From the NCBI GenBank assembly GCA_950022495.1, contig CATLLJ010000008.1, positions 55,082 through 104,811 of the forward strand: a stretch of 49,730 nucleotides of DNA. Direction: 5' to 3'. The position numbers and the translations under genes are program-made. Shown here piece by piece: positions 9,078-16,532 of the stretch (position 1 is the stretch's first letter; every line of letters starts with the position of its first letter). The DNA is from an uncultured bacterium (GTDB lineage: Bacteria; Cyanobacteriota; Vampirovibrionia; Gastranaerophilales; Gastranaerophilaceae). The notes below the pieces were generated by a model. The model did no database searches and was not told the origin of the DNA. It saw nothing but the letters and a program-made list of their open reading frames with translations.

Positions 9078-9116
9078 CAAGTCCGTATTTTTACGTAGGT
9101 AAAAATACGGACTTTT
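9078..9116. repeat. Near-perfect palindrome, copy 2
   Basis: 16-bp arms (AAGTCCGTATTTTTAC at 9079-9094 and its complement at 9099-9114) have a 4-base centre. This is the same element as 7143-7180 with changes at the centre and end. The intergenic stretch 8945-9229 otherwise holds only the promoter repeat that starts at 9170. Confidence 0.9.
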
Positions 9117-9169
9117 AAAGATTTCCAAACACTTTTATAATATGAAAAGTTAATTTAAATAACTTGCAC

Positions 9170-9255
9170 GAAAGGAGAAGTATTATGATTAAAATTGAAT
9201 AGTTCTGAATTTTTAGGTAGAATAAGTTTATGAAAAAGATAAGTATTGGTTTTAT
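9170..9255 (+). repeat. Duplicated promoter/signal-peptide segment, copy 1
   Basis: These 86 bases are identical to 10742-10827. The segment contains a Shine-Dalgarno-like AAAGGAGAAG, a five-codon open frame (MIKIE then stop, 9184-9201), a promoter and the first nine codons of the LprI-like gene. A diverged third copy precedes 10152. Confidence 0.9.
9195..9223 (+). promoter_or_regulatory. Promoter of LprI-like gene A
   Basis: TTGAAT at 9195-9200, a 17-base spacer, then TAGAAT at 9218-9223, ending 6 bases before the ATG at 9230. The -35 overlaps the end of the tiny MIKIE frame, so the tiny frame is unlikely to be on the same transcript as the gene. Confidence 0.65.
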
Positions 9256-9649
9256 AATTTTATTAGTAATATATATTGCAAATGTCTGTATTGCAAACGA
9301 TAAAATTTATCCTATTGATAAAATTGAACTTGATTGTATTGCAAAAACAACAGGTAATACTAATGCAATGAATAAATGCAGTATGGACGCTCAAACCGCA
9401 TGGGAAAATGAGATTAAAAAATCTTTATATGAACTAAAAGGAATTTTAGACTCTGAGGATTACAAAATTTTACTTGAATCTCAAAAAACATGGGAAAATT
9501 ATAAACAAAAAAACTTTGAGTTCACTGATTTGACACCCAAATACAAAGAAGGAACAATGTTCCTGAATGCTAAACAAGGTTTCCGAACTGGTCTAATAAA
9601 ACAGAGAGCCCTAAATTTAAAAGAATACATAAACACTTTAAATTTTTAA
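9230..9649 (+). CDS. LprI-like lysozyme inhibitor domain protein, paralogue A
   Basis: This is a 139-residue exported protein with a signal peptide (about 1-22, MKKISIGFIILLVIYIANVC). The mature part has the pattern of the lysozyme inhibitor LprI N-terminal family (PF07007/DUF1311): an early Cys, then MNKCSMDAQTAWENEI, a helical stretch, and a second ESQKTWENYKQKN helix near the usual conserved Trp. Members act in the periplasm; some block lysozyme. It is paralogous to 10802-11215 and shares 86 identical bases at its 5' end, so the duplication is recent. The predicted promoter ends 6 bases before the ATG (leaderless). The family call is by motif only. Confidence 0.7.
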   Translation: MKKISIGFIILLVIYIANVCIANDKIYPIDKIELDCIAKTTGNTNAMNKCSMDAQTAWENEIKKSLYELKGILDSEDYKILLESQKTWENYKQKNFEFTDLTPKYKEGTMFLNAKQGFRTGLIKQRALNLKEYINTLNF

Positions 9650-9734
9650 TAAACTTTATTTCTACCTTGGCTTATGAACATTTAGTTCATTATTAGTACT
9701 TATTAAGAAACAAGAAGAATTTATTACAAATATA

Positions 9735-10055
9735 TTATCCAAAAAAGTATATATAAGCCAGCATTAAAGTTAATGCAATAACTAACAGTAATCCTATTAT
9801 AAAAAAGAAGTTATATATAGGGTTTTTAAGAATAAATTTATTTTTTATTTTGTGATTTGCTATTAGCTCTATTATATAAATAATAAAACTATAAAATAGA
9901 GCAATATAAATTATTGGAATAACCAATATCACACCAAAACCACTTCCTGGTGGTAAAAAATGAGGCCAAATAAAAATATAATAAAGCAACACATAACCAC
10001 AAATAGAAATTAAATGCATTCCAAATTTATTTTTTAAATTTTCTAAAAAATTCAT
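9735..10055 (-). CDS. Small membrane protein, duplicate copy A
   Basis: This is a 106-residue protein with about three membrane helices (ICGYVLLYYIFIWPHFL; FGVILVIPIIYIALFYSFIIYI; NFFFIIGLLLVIALTLML) and a basic N-terminus. It is identical to 11705-12025 except near the start, within a 346-bp duplication. The ATG at 10055 has TACAAT exactly 6 bases upstream, so the mRNA is predicted leaderless. It is divergent from the secreted protein at 10152, and its twin is divergent from the lipase-like gene. Function is unknown; an immunity role is a hypothesis. Confidence 0.75.
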   Translation of the reverse strand: MNFLENLKNKFGMHLISICGYVLLYYIFIWPHFLPPGSGFGVILVIPIIYIALFYSFIIYIIELIANHKIKNKFILKNPIYNFFFIIGLLLVIALTLMLAYIYFFG

Positions 10056-10081
10056 ATTTATATTGTACACAAAAGAAAGGA
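9736..10081. repeat. 346-bp duplication, copy A
   Basis: This matches 11706-12051 base for base except for one difference (A at 10046, G at 12016). It spans the small membrane protein, its promoter, and the start of a Shine-Dalgarno-like AAAGGA on the opposite strand. The junctions are sharp: the base before it and the sequence after AAAGGA differ between copies. Confidence 0.95.
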
Positions 10082-10151
10082 GAAGCATTATGATTAAAAT
10101 TAATTATATTATAAAAATTGAATAGTTCTGAATTTGAAGTAGAATAAGTTT
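10076..10151 (+). promoter_or_regulatory. Duplicated leader, diverged copy with promoter
   Basis: This is a diverged form of the 9170 and 10742 repeat: GAAAGGAGAAG, then an 11-codon frame beginning MIKI and ending IKIE before TAG. TTGAAT at 10118-10123 and TAGAAT at 10140-10145 (16-base spacer) end 6 bases before the ATG at 10152. Confidence 0.65.
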
Positions 10152-10676
10152 ATGAAAAAACTGCTGTCTCTAATTTTTACATTCATATTGATAATTCAAC
10201 CTTCATTTGGTTTCGGAATTTATAAAAAAATTGATTTTGAAAAGGATTCAGAACCAAGAGCAAGCAAGATTCTTTATGAACACATGTTAAAATTTGAAAA
10301 CAAGACTCCTGAAGAATTAAAAGATTTTGCAAATATTTATCCTGAATCGGTAAAAGCAGTTGAAATTGATTTGAATGATGACGGCAAAAAAGAAGTTGTA
10401 GGTTTGATTCTTTCCACTTATTGCATGGGAACAGCAGGTCATTCATTATTTATTCTACAGTTAGAAAACAATGAATATAAAGATATTACTTATATTGTAA
10501 ACTTTTCTCTTTGTAAAAGTTTTTATATCTTAAAACACAAAACTAATGGTTATAGAGATATAAAATTATATGGTTCAATATCATATAATTTCAAACCATT
10601 TATAGTTAAATACAAAAATGGTCTGTATAAAAATGACATACAGACAAGAGGTTTGGAAAGAGCTCTTCGCCAGTAA
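10152..10676 (+). CDS. Secreted protein with Asp/Asn-rich loop
   Basis: This is a 174-residue protein with a signal peptide (MKKLLSLIFTFILIIQPSFG, cleavage near 20-21). The mature part contains VEIDLNDDGKKEVVGLI, an acidic loop followed by a strand, typical of FG-GAP/VCBS-like or dockerin-like calcium-binding loops, and two cysteines (C106 region and C121 region) that could form a disulphide. It shares its promoter repeat with the two LprI-like genes around it, so the three are probably regulated alike. The specific function is unknown. Confidence 0.7.
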   Translation: MKKLLSLIFTFILIIQPSFGFGIYKKIDFEKDSEPRASKILYEHMLKFENKTPEELKDFANIYPESVKAVEIDLNDDGKKEVVGLILSTYCMGTAGHSLFILQLENNEYKDITYIVNFSLCKSFYILKHKTNGYRDIKLYGSISYNFKPFIVKYKNGLYKNDIQTRGLERALRQ

Positions 10677-10704
10677 AACTAATATATAAGTAAGAATCAC
10701 GCAA

Positions 10705-10721
10705 AGGTACTAATTGTACCT
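10705..10721 (+). terminator. Small hairpin after 10152 gene
   Basis: AGGTAC-TAATT-GTACCT, a perfect 6-bp stem, lies 29 bases after the stop codon. It lacks a clear T run, so it is a weak terminator candidate. Confidence 0.35.
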
Positions 10722-10741
10722 CTACTTTGTAATGAAAAAAT

Positions 10742-10827
10742 GAAAGGAGAAGTATTATGATTAAAATTGAATAGTTCTGAATTTTTAGGTAGAATAAGTT
10801 TATGAAAAAGATAAGTATTGGTTTTAT
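10742..10827 (+). repeat. Duplicated promoter/signal-peptide segment, copy 2
   Basis: These 86 bases are identical to 9170-9255, including the Shine-Dalgarno-like site, the MIKIE frame, TTGAAT and TAGAAT (17-base spacer) and the first codons of the gene. Confidence 0.9.
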
Positions 10828-11215
10828 TATAATATTACTTTCTACAGCAGTAACAAATGCACAAACTGAAATATATCCAATTGATACAGCTTTAGAAAAA
10901 TGTACATCTCAAAATTATATGACTATAAACATGAACAAATGTACGTACGATGGTATTGAATCGTGGAACAATGAAATAATCAAATATTCTGACCAAATAA
11001 AGAAAATATTATCTAAAGAAGAATTAAAAATATATGGTGATTCTGAAACAGCTTGGAAAGATTATTATAATAAAGAAAAAGATTTCTTATATAGAACCGT
11101 TTATGAAAAAGATGGTGACATACATACAACATTTGTTATTAGTAACTTGTACGAATTAACAAAACAACGTGCAATCCGTTTAAAACACTATTTATATCAA
11201 CTAACCGAACAATAA
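10802..11215 (+). CDS. LprI-like lysozyme inhibitor domain protein, paralogue B
   Basis: This is a 137-residue paralogue of 9230-9649. It has a signal peptide (MKKISIGFIIILLSTAVTNA, cleavage near 20), then an early Cys, INMNKCTYDGIESWNNEI, a central helix, and DSETAWKDYYNKEK, the same spacing as in paralogue A. The C-terminal helix (LTKQRAIRLKHYLYQL) matches LIKQRALNLKEYINTL in A. Beyond the identical first 9 codons the two have diverged strongly, so either gene conversion has refreshed the 5' end or the mature part evolves fast. It probably acts in the periplasm against lysozyme-type enzymes. Confidence 0.7.
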   Translation: MKKISIGFIIILLSTAVTNAQTEIYPIDTALEKCTSQNYMTINMNKCTYDGIESWNNEIIKYSDQIKKILSKEELKIYGDSETAWKDYYNKEKDFLYRTVYEKDGDIHTTFVISNLYELTKQRAIRLKHYLYQLTEQ

Positions 11216-11272
11216 ACTTTATTCTACCTTATGATTTTTAATGTGTGTATTTAAAATAATAAGGAGATATTT

Positions 11273-11296
11273 ATGAAAATTATAACCTATTACTGA
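11273..11296 (+). other. Tiny frame with strong ribosome site
   Basis: ATAAGGAGATATTT precedes ATG AAA ATT ATA ACC TAT TAC TGA, a seven-residue frame. The ribosome site is good, but no gene follows on this strand until 12058. It may be the remnant of a gene start, like the MIKIE frames upstream; translation is not shown. Confidence 0.3.
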
Positions 11297-11307
11297 AATT
11301 AAACTAT

Positions 11308-11661
11308 TTATAACTTAATTAAAAATATACAAGCAAGTATAAATACAATTAAGTTAAATAAGGCTAAATAAAATCCAAAAGCAAATAAAAATAAATATAT
11401 TTTTTTTAAATTTTTATTTTTGATTTTTATTTGAAATTTTTTCTTTGGATATTTTTTATAGATAAATTTTTCTATTATTGAAAGCAATATTAACAATAAA
11501 GAAAAATACATCAAAAAGGAATATATTGAAAAAAATCCTTCCAAAGAAATAAATAACAGATTTATTTTCGTTTGAATTACGAATACAAATATTATTAAAG
11601 TTAATATCAAATAAGTAATAAAAGAGAAAATATTTAAAGAGATATATTGATGTAATTTCAT
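11308..11661 (-). CDS. Small membrane protein
   Basis: This is a 117-residue protein with three or four membrane helices (ISLNIFSFITYLILTLIIFVF; FFSIYSFLMYFSLLLILLSII; a strongly basic KKYPKKKFQIKIKNKNLKK loop; then two C-terminal helices). The ATG at 11661 was chosen because TATTAT lies exactly 6 bases upstream; the longer frame to 11712 has no support. It differs in sequence from the duplicated 106-residue membrane protein next to it but has similar size and topology. Function is unknown. Confidence 0.65.
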   Translation of the reverse strand: MKLHQYISLNIFSFITYLILTLIIFVFVIQTKINLLFISLEGFFSIYSFLMYFSLLLILLSIIEKFIYKKYPKKKFQIKIKNKNLKKIYLFLFAFGFYLALFNLIVFILACIFLIKL

Positions 11662-11704
11662 ACAATCATAATAACACGAGGTAATAAAATAATGAAACAA
11701 TACA

Positions 11705-12025
11705 CTATCCAAAAAAGTATATATAAGCCAGCATTAAAGTTAATGCAATAACTAACAGTAATCCTATTATAAAAAAGAAGTTATATATAGGGTTTTTAAG
11801 AATAAATTTATTTTTTATTTTGTGATTTGCTATTAGCTCTATTATATAAATAATAAAACTATAAAATAGAGCAATATAAATTATTGGAATAACCAATATC
11901 ACACCAAAACCACTTCCTGGTGGTAAAAAATGAGGCCAAATAAAAATATAATAAAGCAACACATAACCACAAATAGAAATTAAATGCATTCCAAATTTAT
12001 TTTTTAAATTTTCTAGAAAATTCAT
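11705..12025 (-). CDS. Small membrane protein, duplicate copy B
   Basis: This 106-residue twin of 9735-10055 has about three membrane helices. TACAAT lies 6 bases before the ATG at 12025. The start is 32 bases from the divergent lipase-like gene, so the two share one intergenic control region. The pairing with a putative enzyme or effector is what makes an immunity role worth testing; the family is unknown. Confidence 0.75.
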   Translation of the reverse strand: MNFLENLKNKFGMHLISICGYVLLYYIFIWPHFLPPGSGFGVILVIPIIYIALFYSFIIYIIELIANHKIKNKFILKNPIYNFFFIIGLLLVIALTLMLAYIYFFG

Positions 12026-12051
12026 ATTTATATTGTACACAAAAGAAAGGA
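11706..12051. repeat. 346-bp duplication, copy B
   Basis: See copy A at 9736-10081; one mismatch in 346 bases. Here the repeat ends in the ribosome site of the lipase-like gene (AAAGGA followed by AAAATT and ATG). Confidence 0.95.
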
Positions 12052-12057
12052 AAAATT

Positions 12058-13248
12058 ATGCAAAATAGAAATTATACACGAAATGAAGAAAAACAAATTA
12101 TGTCATACAATGCCTACCATTTAGATAATCCAATAGAGCTAAACGGCTGGGAAATGGTATGCAATGTCTCAGAAGCAGAAACAAGTTTTGAAGGACAAAT
12201 TTATAAAAAAGACAATGATATTGTTATCGTATATAAAGGCTCTCAAGAAGGAAGAGATTATTTATATTCAGATATGCAAATGGTACAGAAAAAAGAACCG
12301 GAACAACAGAAATATGCACACATTTTACTTATGTACGCACAACACAAATATCCGAATGCTAACATTGAACTTACCGGGCATTCACTTGGTGGTAGTCTAG
12401 CTCAAATAGAATCGGCAAAAACAGGAATCTCTGCCACAACATTCAATGCCTATGGAACAGGTGAAATACTTAAAAATCAAGGTTATACAGATGAACAAAT
12501 AAAAAATATGAATGTTATCAATTATGGAAACCCAAAAGATCCCATCTTCAATTCAAATCAAAAGAATCAACCTGGCAAAATTTTCGTTACTAATACTAAT
12601 TTAGATCCAAATCAAATTTATGAAGTAACACAACAGGGTAAAGGCATTTCTTCTTTAAAACATCATCAATTAGAAAATATGGGGGATTTATCAGATGCGG
12701 TAGAAGTAACTCCTGAATCTGAAATAAAATCAGAAGTTTTAAATGGTTATATTTATAAAACAAATGAAATTTATCAAAATGTCACAAATCCAAATTTGTC
12801 AAAAGATAAAACTTGGAATACAATCCCTTATGCTGACCCAGTAAACAACCCGACAGGTTCTTCATCATCTCAGCACATATTCACGCCGGAGGAAATAGGC
12901 AAAATGAGCGGTGAAGAATTTGCAAAAAATGAAGCCGTTATAATGGAACAATTACGCAACGGTCAAATTCAAAACCAAAGTCCTAAGATTGATTATGGAA
13001 ATTATAGAAATCCTGAAAGTGGTAATAATAGAATTTTTACCAGAGAAGACATTGAAAAAATGCCTTTTGATGAATATACCAAGCACGAAAAAGAAATTCA
13101 GAAACAGATACAAGACATTGGACTTCCATATAAAAAAGATTTACCTCATAATACTAAAACCTTTGGCAAAGAAAAAAATTATTCAACAAACCCTAAAGAT
13201 GGTAAATGGGTTACCATTAACGGAAACCATGTATTTATTGAAAAATAA
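12058..13248 (+). CDS. Lipase-fold (class 3-like) protein with two IFTxEDI motifs
   Basis: This is a 396-residue protein with ribosome site AAAGGA. The N-terminal half is an alpha/beta hydrolase of the lipase class 3/DUF2974 kind: IVIVYKGSQEGRDY (56-69), the nucleophile elbow GHSLGGS (107-113, Ser109), a later NPKDPIF (Asp near 161) and HHQ (His 202-203) as candidate triad. The C-terminal part carries two copies of a motif (about 274-301, IFTPEEIGKMSGEEF; about 326-356, IFTREDIEKMPFDEY) also present in the putative toxin at 6357-7079. The protein ends with DGKWVTINGNHVFIEK, a type of end I recall from phage-like and effector proteins. No signal peptide. A phospholipase effector is plausible but inferred. 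Confidence 0.75.
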   Translation: MQNRNYTRNEEKQIMSYNAYHLDNPIELNGWEMVCNVSEAETSFEGQIYKKDNDIVIVYKGSQEGRDYLYSDMQMVQKKEPEQQKYAHILLMYAQHKYPNANIELTGHSLGGSLAQIESAKTGISATTFNAYGTGEILKNQGYTDEQIKNMNVINYGNPKDPIFNSNQKNQPGKIFVTNTNLDPNQIYEVTQQGKGISSLKHHQLENMGDLSDAVEVTPESEIKSEVLNGYIYKTNEIYQNVTNPNLSKDKTWNTIPYADPVNNPTGSSSSQHIFTPEEIGKMSGEEFAKNEAVIMEQLRNGQIQNQSPKIDYGNYRNPESGNNRIFTREDIEKMPFDEYTKHEKEIQKQIQDIGLPYKKDLPHNTKTFGKEKNYSTNPKDGKWVTINGNHVFIEK

Positions 13249-13250
13249 TT

Positions 13251-13285
13251 AAAAAGATACGGCTAGATTTTAGCCGTATCTTTTT
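13251..13285. terminator. Strong bidirectional terminator
   Basis: A 15-bp perfect stem (AAAAAGATACGGCTA) with a 5-base loop, flanked by A and T runs, lies between the lipase-like gene and the convergent uracil-DNA glycosylase gene. Confidence 0.9.
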
Positions 13286-13317
13286 CTCTTGAATATGATA
13301 TAAATTTTGGATTTTGG

Positions 13318-13965
13318 TTATACCAGAGCCATTTCCTTATGGAAAGGGTTAGACCTGGAACACTCCTGTCTGTCACCCAGAATTTCTGATTTAATTATAG
13401 ACAAATCATGCTGCATCAATCTTCTTGGTGAACCTTCTTCCATAGAATGATTTCTTAACAAATATGACGGATGGAAAATAGCCATTGCACGGTATTCTTT
13501 TCCATTAATTGTTACATTGAACCAATTGCCGCGAACTTTTGAAATTTGAACTTTTTTATCATTCCAGAAAGATTTCAAAGCTGTCGCACCACAGAAAATA
13601 ATTGCCTGCGGATTCATAATATCTATTTGAGCAGTTAAATATCTTTCGCACAAACTTTTTTCAACATCGGTTGGAACTCTGTTTTCCGGAGGTCTGCATT
13701 TTACTGTATTTATGATATACAAGTCATCCTGTCTTGAAATTCCTGCTTCTTCAAGAAATTTATCTAACAATTGACCAGCACGGCCAACAAACGGTTTTCC
13801 TGTTTCATCTTCTGTTTCACCCGGTGCTTCACCGATTAAAACGATTCTTGCAGTTTCAGGATTTCCATCTGAAAATACTACGTTCTTACGGGTTTTACCT
13901 AAAATACAGTCTGTACAATTTTCACATTTTGATTGAACAATGTCCAAACAACCTTTTTTAATCAT
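13318..13965 (-). CDS. Uracil-DNA glycosylase, family 4 (4Fe-4S)
   Basis: This 215-residue enzyme removes uracil from DNA to start base-excision repair in the cytosol. Family-4 signatures are GEAPGETEDETGKPFVG (45-61), the four Fe-S cysteines C14, C17, C90 and C106, and HPSYLLRN (165-172). GAGGAGAG upstream gives a good ribosome site. It starts 17 bases after the AGCS symporter gene and is probably co-transcribed with it. The last 20 residues are a non-conserved tail. A close relative is the phage SPO1 polymerase-like domain, which is the same superfamily. Confidence 0.93.
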   Translation of the reverse strand: MIKKGCLDIVQSKCENCTDCILGKTRKNVVFSDGNPETARIVLIGEAPGETEDETGKPFVGRAGQLLDKFLEEAGISRQDDLYIINTVKCRPPENRVPTDVEKSLCERYLTAQIDIMNPQAIIFCGATALKSFWNDKKVQISKVRGNWFNVTINGKEYRAMAIFHPSYLLRNHSMEEGSPRRLMQHDLSIIKSEILGDRQECSRSNPFHKEMALV

Positions 13966-13982
13966 TTAATATTCTCTCCTCA

Positions 13983-15431
13983 TTATTGTTGGTTTTTAAA
14001 AAATCCGATATCATATTTTCTGCAATATCGCTTTAATTCTTTCATTATTATATCAGATAATAAAAATACTGCAATCAAATTCGGTACTGCTAAAAATAAT
14101 GTAAACGCATCAGACAAATTTACAACACTTTTCAAGTTCATAGCAGAACCAATTACAATAAATAAACAGTAAATTATTTGAAAAGTTCTTGTTGTTAGTT
14201 TTGATTCTCCAAACAGGAAGTTCCAGCTTTTTGTTCCGTAATAAGAACCGCAAAGCATTGTGGACAGTACAAAACAACTTGCCATAAATGTTAGTAAAAT
14301 CGGGAAAAACGGACATACAGTTGCGAACGCTTTTGATGTTAATTCAATCCCTTCAATTCCGTTTGTATGAAGATATGCACCGGTTACAACAATTATAAAC
14401 GCAGTTGCAGCACCAACAATTACTGTATCGACAAACGGTTGTAACATCGCAATAAATGCCTGAGCTACAGGTTTGCTTGTTTTAACGGCAGAAAATGCAA
14501 TTGGAGCGGTTCCAAGCCCTGCTTCATTTGCAAACATAGCACGTCTAAATCCCCATAACATACAAGCAAACATTCCACCTGCAACAGCTGTTGGTTTAAA
14601 TGCTTCTTTTATAATTAAGACAATAGTTTGAGGAATATGATGAATATTTAACAAACATATTACAAATGCTGAAAATACATACAATGTACACATTACAGGC
14701 GTAACTTTTGAAGTGAATTTTCCGATAGATTTAATCCCGCCGATAACAGTGACATAAGTAATCACAGCAACAATCAACCCGAAAATCCAGCGTTGACCGG
14801 TAAATAATCCTGTAACATTAGTAATCTGTGTTGTAATAGCATTAATTTGGAATAAATTCCAACCGCCAATCATTGCAAATACACAGCATACAGCATAGAT
14901 TTTTGATAAATACGGAGTAAACGGTTTTATCCACGGAGCCCTTAAACCATTAATAATGTAATACATCGGACCACCGGAAGATGTACCGTCTTTATTAATT
15001 TGTCTGAATTTTATTCCGAGAAGAACTTCTGCAAATTTCAAAGCCATTGAGAAAATTCCGGCAATTATCATCCAGAAAATTACCCCCGGTCCGCCAACAG
15101 AAACGGCAAGTGCCGAACCAACAACATTTCCCATGCCTGCAGATGCTGAAATTGTCGCTGTTAAAGCTTGAAAAGATGAAACCTCTCCTTGTTTTTTTCG
15201 CACAATAGTATCATCGTGTTTGTATTTTTTTGTAATCAGATTAATTGCGTGTTTAAAACCCCACAGACCAATAAATCTTGTTCTAAATGTAAAATACAAA
15301 GCCGCAATCATTAATAGAACAATCAAAAATTCCACACGAACACCATGAATAGTTACGTGAGAAAAGATTAATCCTGAAATTTTATTCGCCACAGGCGACA
15401 AAATACTATCAATACAGCTGTCTAAATTCAT
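13983..15431 (-). CDS. Alanine/glycine:cation symporter (AGCS family)
   Basis: This 482-residue inner-membrane protein has about 10-11 helices. AGCS signatures are SAGMGNVVGSALAVSVGGPG and NEAGLGTAPIAF. It imports alanine or glycine with sodium or protons. The ATG at 15431 (MNLDSCIDSIL) was chosen because TACAAT lies exactly 6 bases upstream; a TTG at 15446 would place the start codon on the promoter. It is the first gene of an operon with the uracil-DNA glycosylase. A late stretch (PFFPILLTFMASCFVLSTML) fits the last helices of the family. Confidence 0.93.
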   Translation of the reverse strand: MNLDSCIDSILSPVANKISGLIFSHVTIHGVRVEFLIVLLMIAALYFTFRTRFIGLWGFKHAINLITKKYKHDDTIVRKKQGEVSSFQALTATISASAGMGNVVGSALAVSVGGPGVIFWMIIAGIFSMALKFAEVLLGIKFRQINKDGTSSGGPMYYIINGLRAPWIKPFTPYLSKIYAVCCVFAMIGGWNLFQINAITTQITNVTGLFTGQRWIFGLIVAVITYVTVIGGIKSIGKFTSKVTPVMCTLYVFSAFVICLLNIHHIPQTIVLIIKEAFKPTAVAGGMFACMLWGFRRAMFANEAGLGTAPIAFSAVKTSKPVAQAFIAMLQPFVDTVIVGAATAFIIVVTGAYLHTNGIEGIELTSKAFATVCPFFPILLTFMASCFVLSTMLCGSYYGTKSWNFLFGESKLTTRTFQIIYCLFIVIGSAMNLKSVVNLSDAFTLFLAVPNLIAVFLLSDIIMKELKRYCRKYDIGFFKNQQ

Positions 15432-15484
15432 ACCCCGATTGTACAATAAACATGGTTATTTTCAAAATTCACAAATAATAGAGA

Positions 15485-16141
15485 TTATTCTAAACCTTTG
15501 TACTCGGTGCGATATCCATGATTTTCTTTCGGTCTTAAATCATTTGGATACATTGTATCTGAATAAATATCTGTTTGTAATTTTTTAACTATACGAAAAA
15601 CATCCTGATAATCAGGAATATCAGCAATAACTAAAGCTGTTTGGGAATTTGAATGAGTTTGCCTGATAACATCAAGAGGATTACAAGAAAAGACAACATC
15701 TCCAACATTTAACATTTGGTCAATAATCCCACGATGAATATTTATTTTTGACAATTCTGCAAATGGTTTCATATTACAGGTATATTCAAAAAGTCCGCCA
15801 GAAATATACACCCCTTTATCCGTAACAATATACTGAGTATGTTGATATCTTCTAAAAGTAAGTATAGCTCCCCCCAAATATATCCAAACAGGCATCATGT
15901 GAATGAGTATAAAAATCAGAGGAAATATTAATGCCGGAGTTAGGGTAACTGAAACTCGTGTTTGAGATGCAAAACCAAACAGAAATAAATCAATTAAAAA
16001 CCATATTAAAGCAAACGGCAGCATTGGATTAAAAATACCTTCAAGAATAAAACAGAGTTTATCCGGTTTTCCAGCCCATAATACCTTTTCATCTTTTCCA
16101 ACCATCAATTCTAAATCACTTTTAGCAAAACATTTTAACAT
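15485..16141 (-). CDS. Bacterial PH-domain membrane protein
   Basis: This is a 218-residue protein. Residues 1-28 are soluble (KVLWAGKPDK is the common start of this group). Two membrane helices follow (about 33-55 and 70-95), then a bacterial PH-like domain (bPH_2/DUF304, YdbS/YdbT type) with RRYQHTQYIVTDKGVYISGG and INIHRGIIDQMLNVGDVVF. The function of these proteins is poorly known; the fold is often linked to membrane stress. GGAATAAG before the ATG is a moderate ribosome site. It lies upstream of the AGCS operon on the same strand but about 50 bases away with a separate AGCS promoter. Confidence 0.8.
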   Translation of the reverse strand: MLKCFAKSDLELMVGKDEKVLWAGKPDKLCFILEGIFNPMLPFALIWFLIDLFLFGFASQTRVSVTLTPALIFPLIFILIHMMPVWIYLGGAILTFRRYQHTQYIVTDKGVYISGGLFEYTCNMKPFAELSKINIHRGIIDQMLNVGDVVFSCNPLDVIRQTHSNSQTALVIADIPDYQDVFRIVKKLQTDIYSDTMYPNDLRPKENHGYRTEYKGLE

Positions 16142-16532
16142 AACTTATTCCATCCATTTATCATAATTACAAGCAAGAAGCTTCTGCTTTTAAAATTCTT
16201 ATCCAATTATAACAAACTATATCACCAAATTCAATAAAAATATTTATGATATCCTTGTAAAGGAAAAAAATTATGAGTTGGACTATCTTGAATCGCTCGA
16301 ACCGGACCGAACTCTCATTCGGTGGGTTCTCGTCCCTAATTACAAATCTTATTACTTCGTAAAATTGTCGATAAGGCTACTAGTTTAGAACCTATTGACA
16401 ATAAAATTGAATCAGAGAATAAGTCCGTTTGCAATTAGATATATGCAGGACTCTTCTCTATAATGAAAGAGTCTACCTTTGATACTTCAATATGAGAATA
16501 ACACTGGGGTTAGAGTATTCCTATATTAAATC
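16142..16532. other. Intergenic region with a hairpin element
   Basis: There is no supported gene in these 391 bases. Short frames exist (for example a 29-codon frame from 16274) without coding character. The region holds the GAACC...GGTTC hairpin described separately (16294-16331) and an imperfect inverted repeat GACTCTT...AAGAGTC near 16450-16475 that may end HxlR transcription. Confidence 0.5.
16294..16331. repeat. GAACC-GGTTC nested hairpin, copy 1
   Basis: CGCTCGAACC and GTGGGTTCTC are separated by 18 bases that themselves contain ACCGAA-CTCTCA-TTCGGT. The same outer sequences with a different inner stem occur at 48478-48517. It is more G+C-rich than the surroundings, which suggests a dispersed element or structured RNA. 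Confidence 0.55.

Noticed and set aside
9184-9201. MIKIE tiny frame as an attenuator peptide
   Set aside because: It overlaps the predicted -35 box, there is no run of regulatory codons and no terminator/antiterminator pair; kept only as an open observation.
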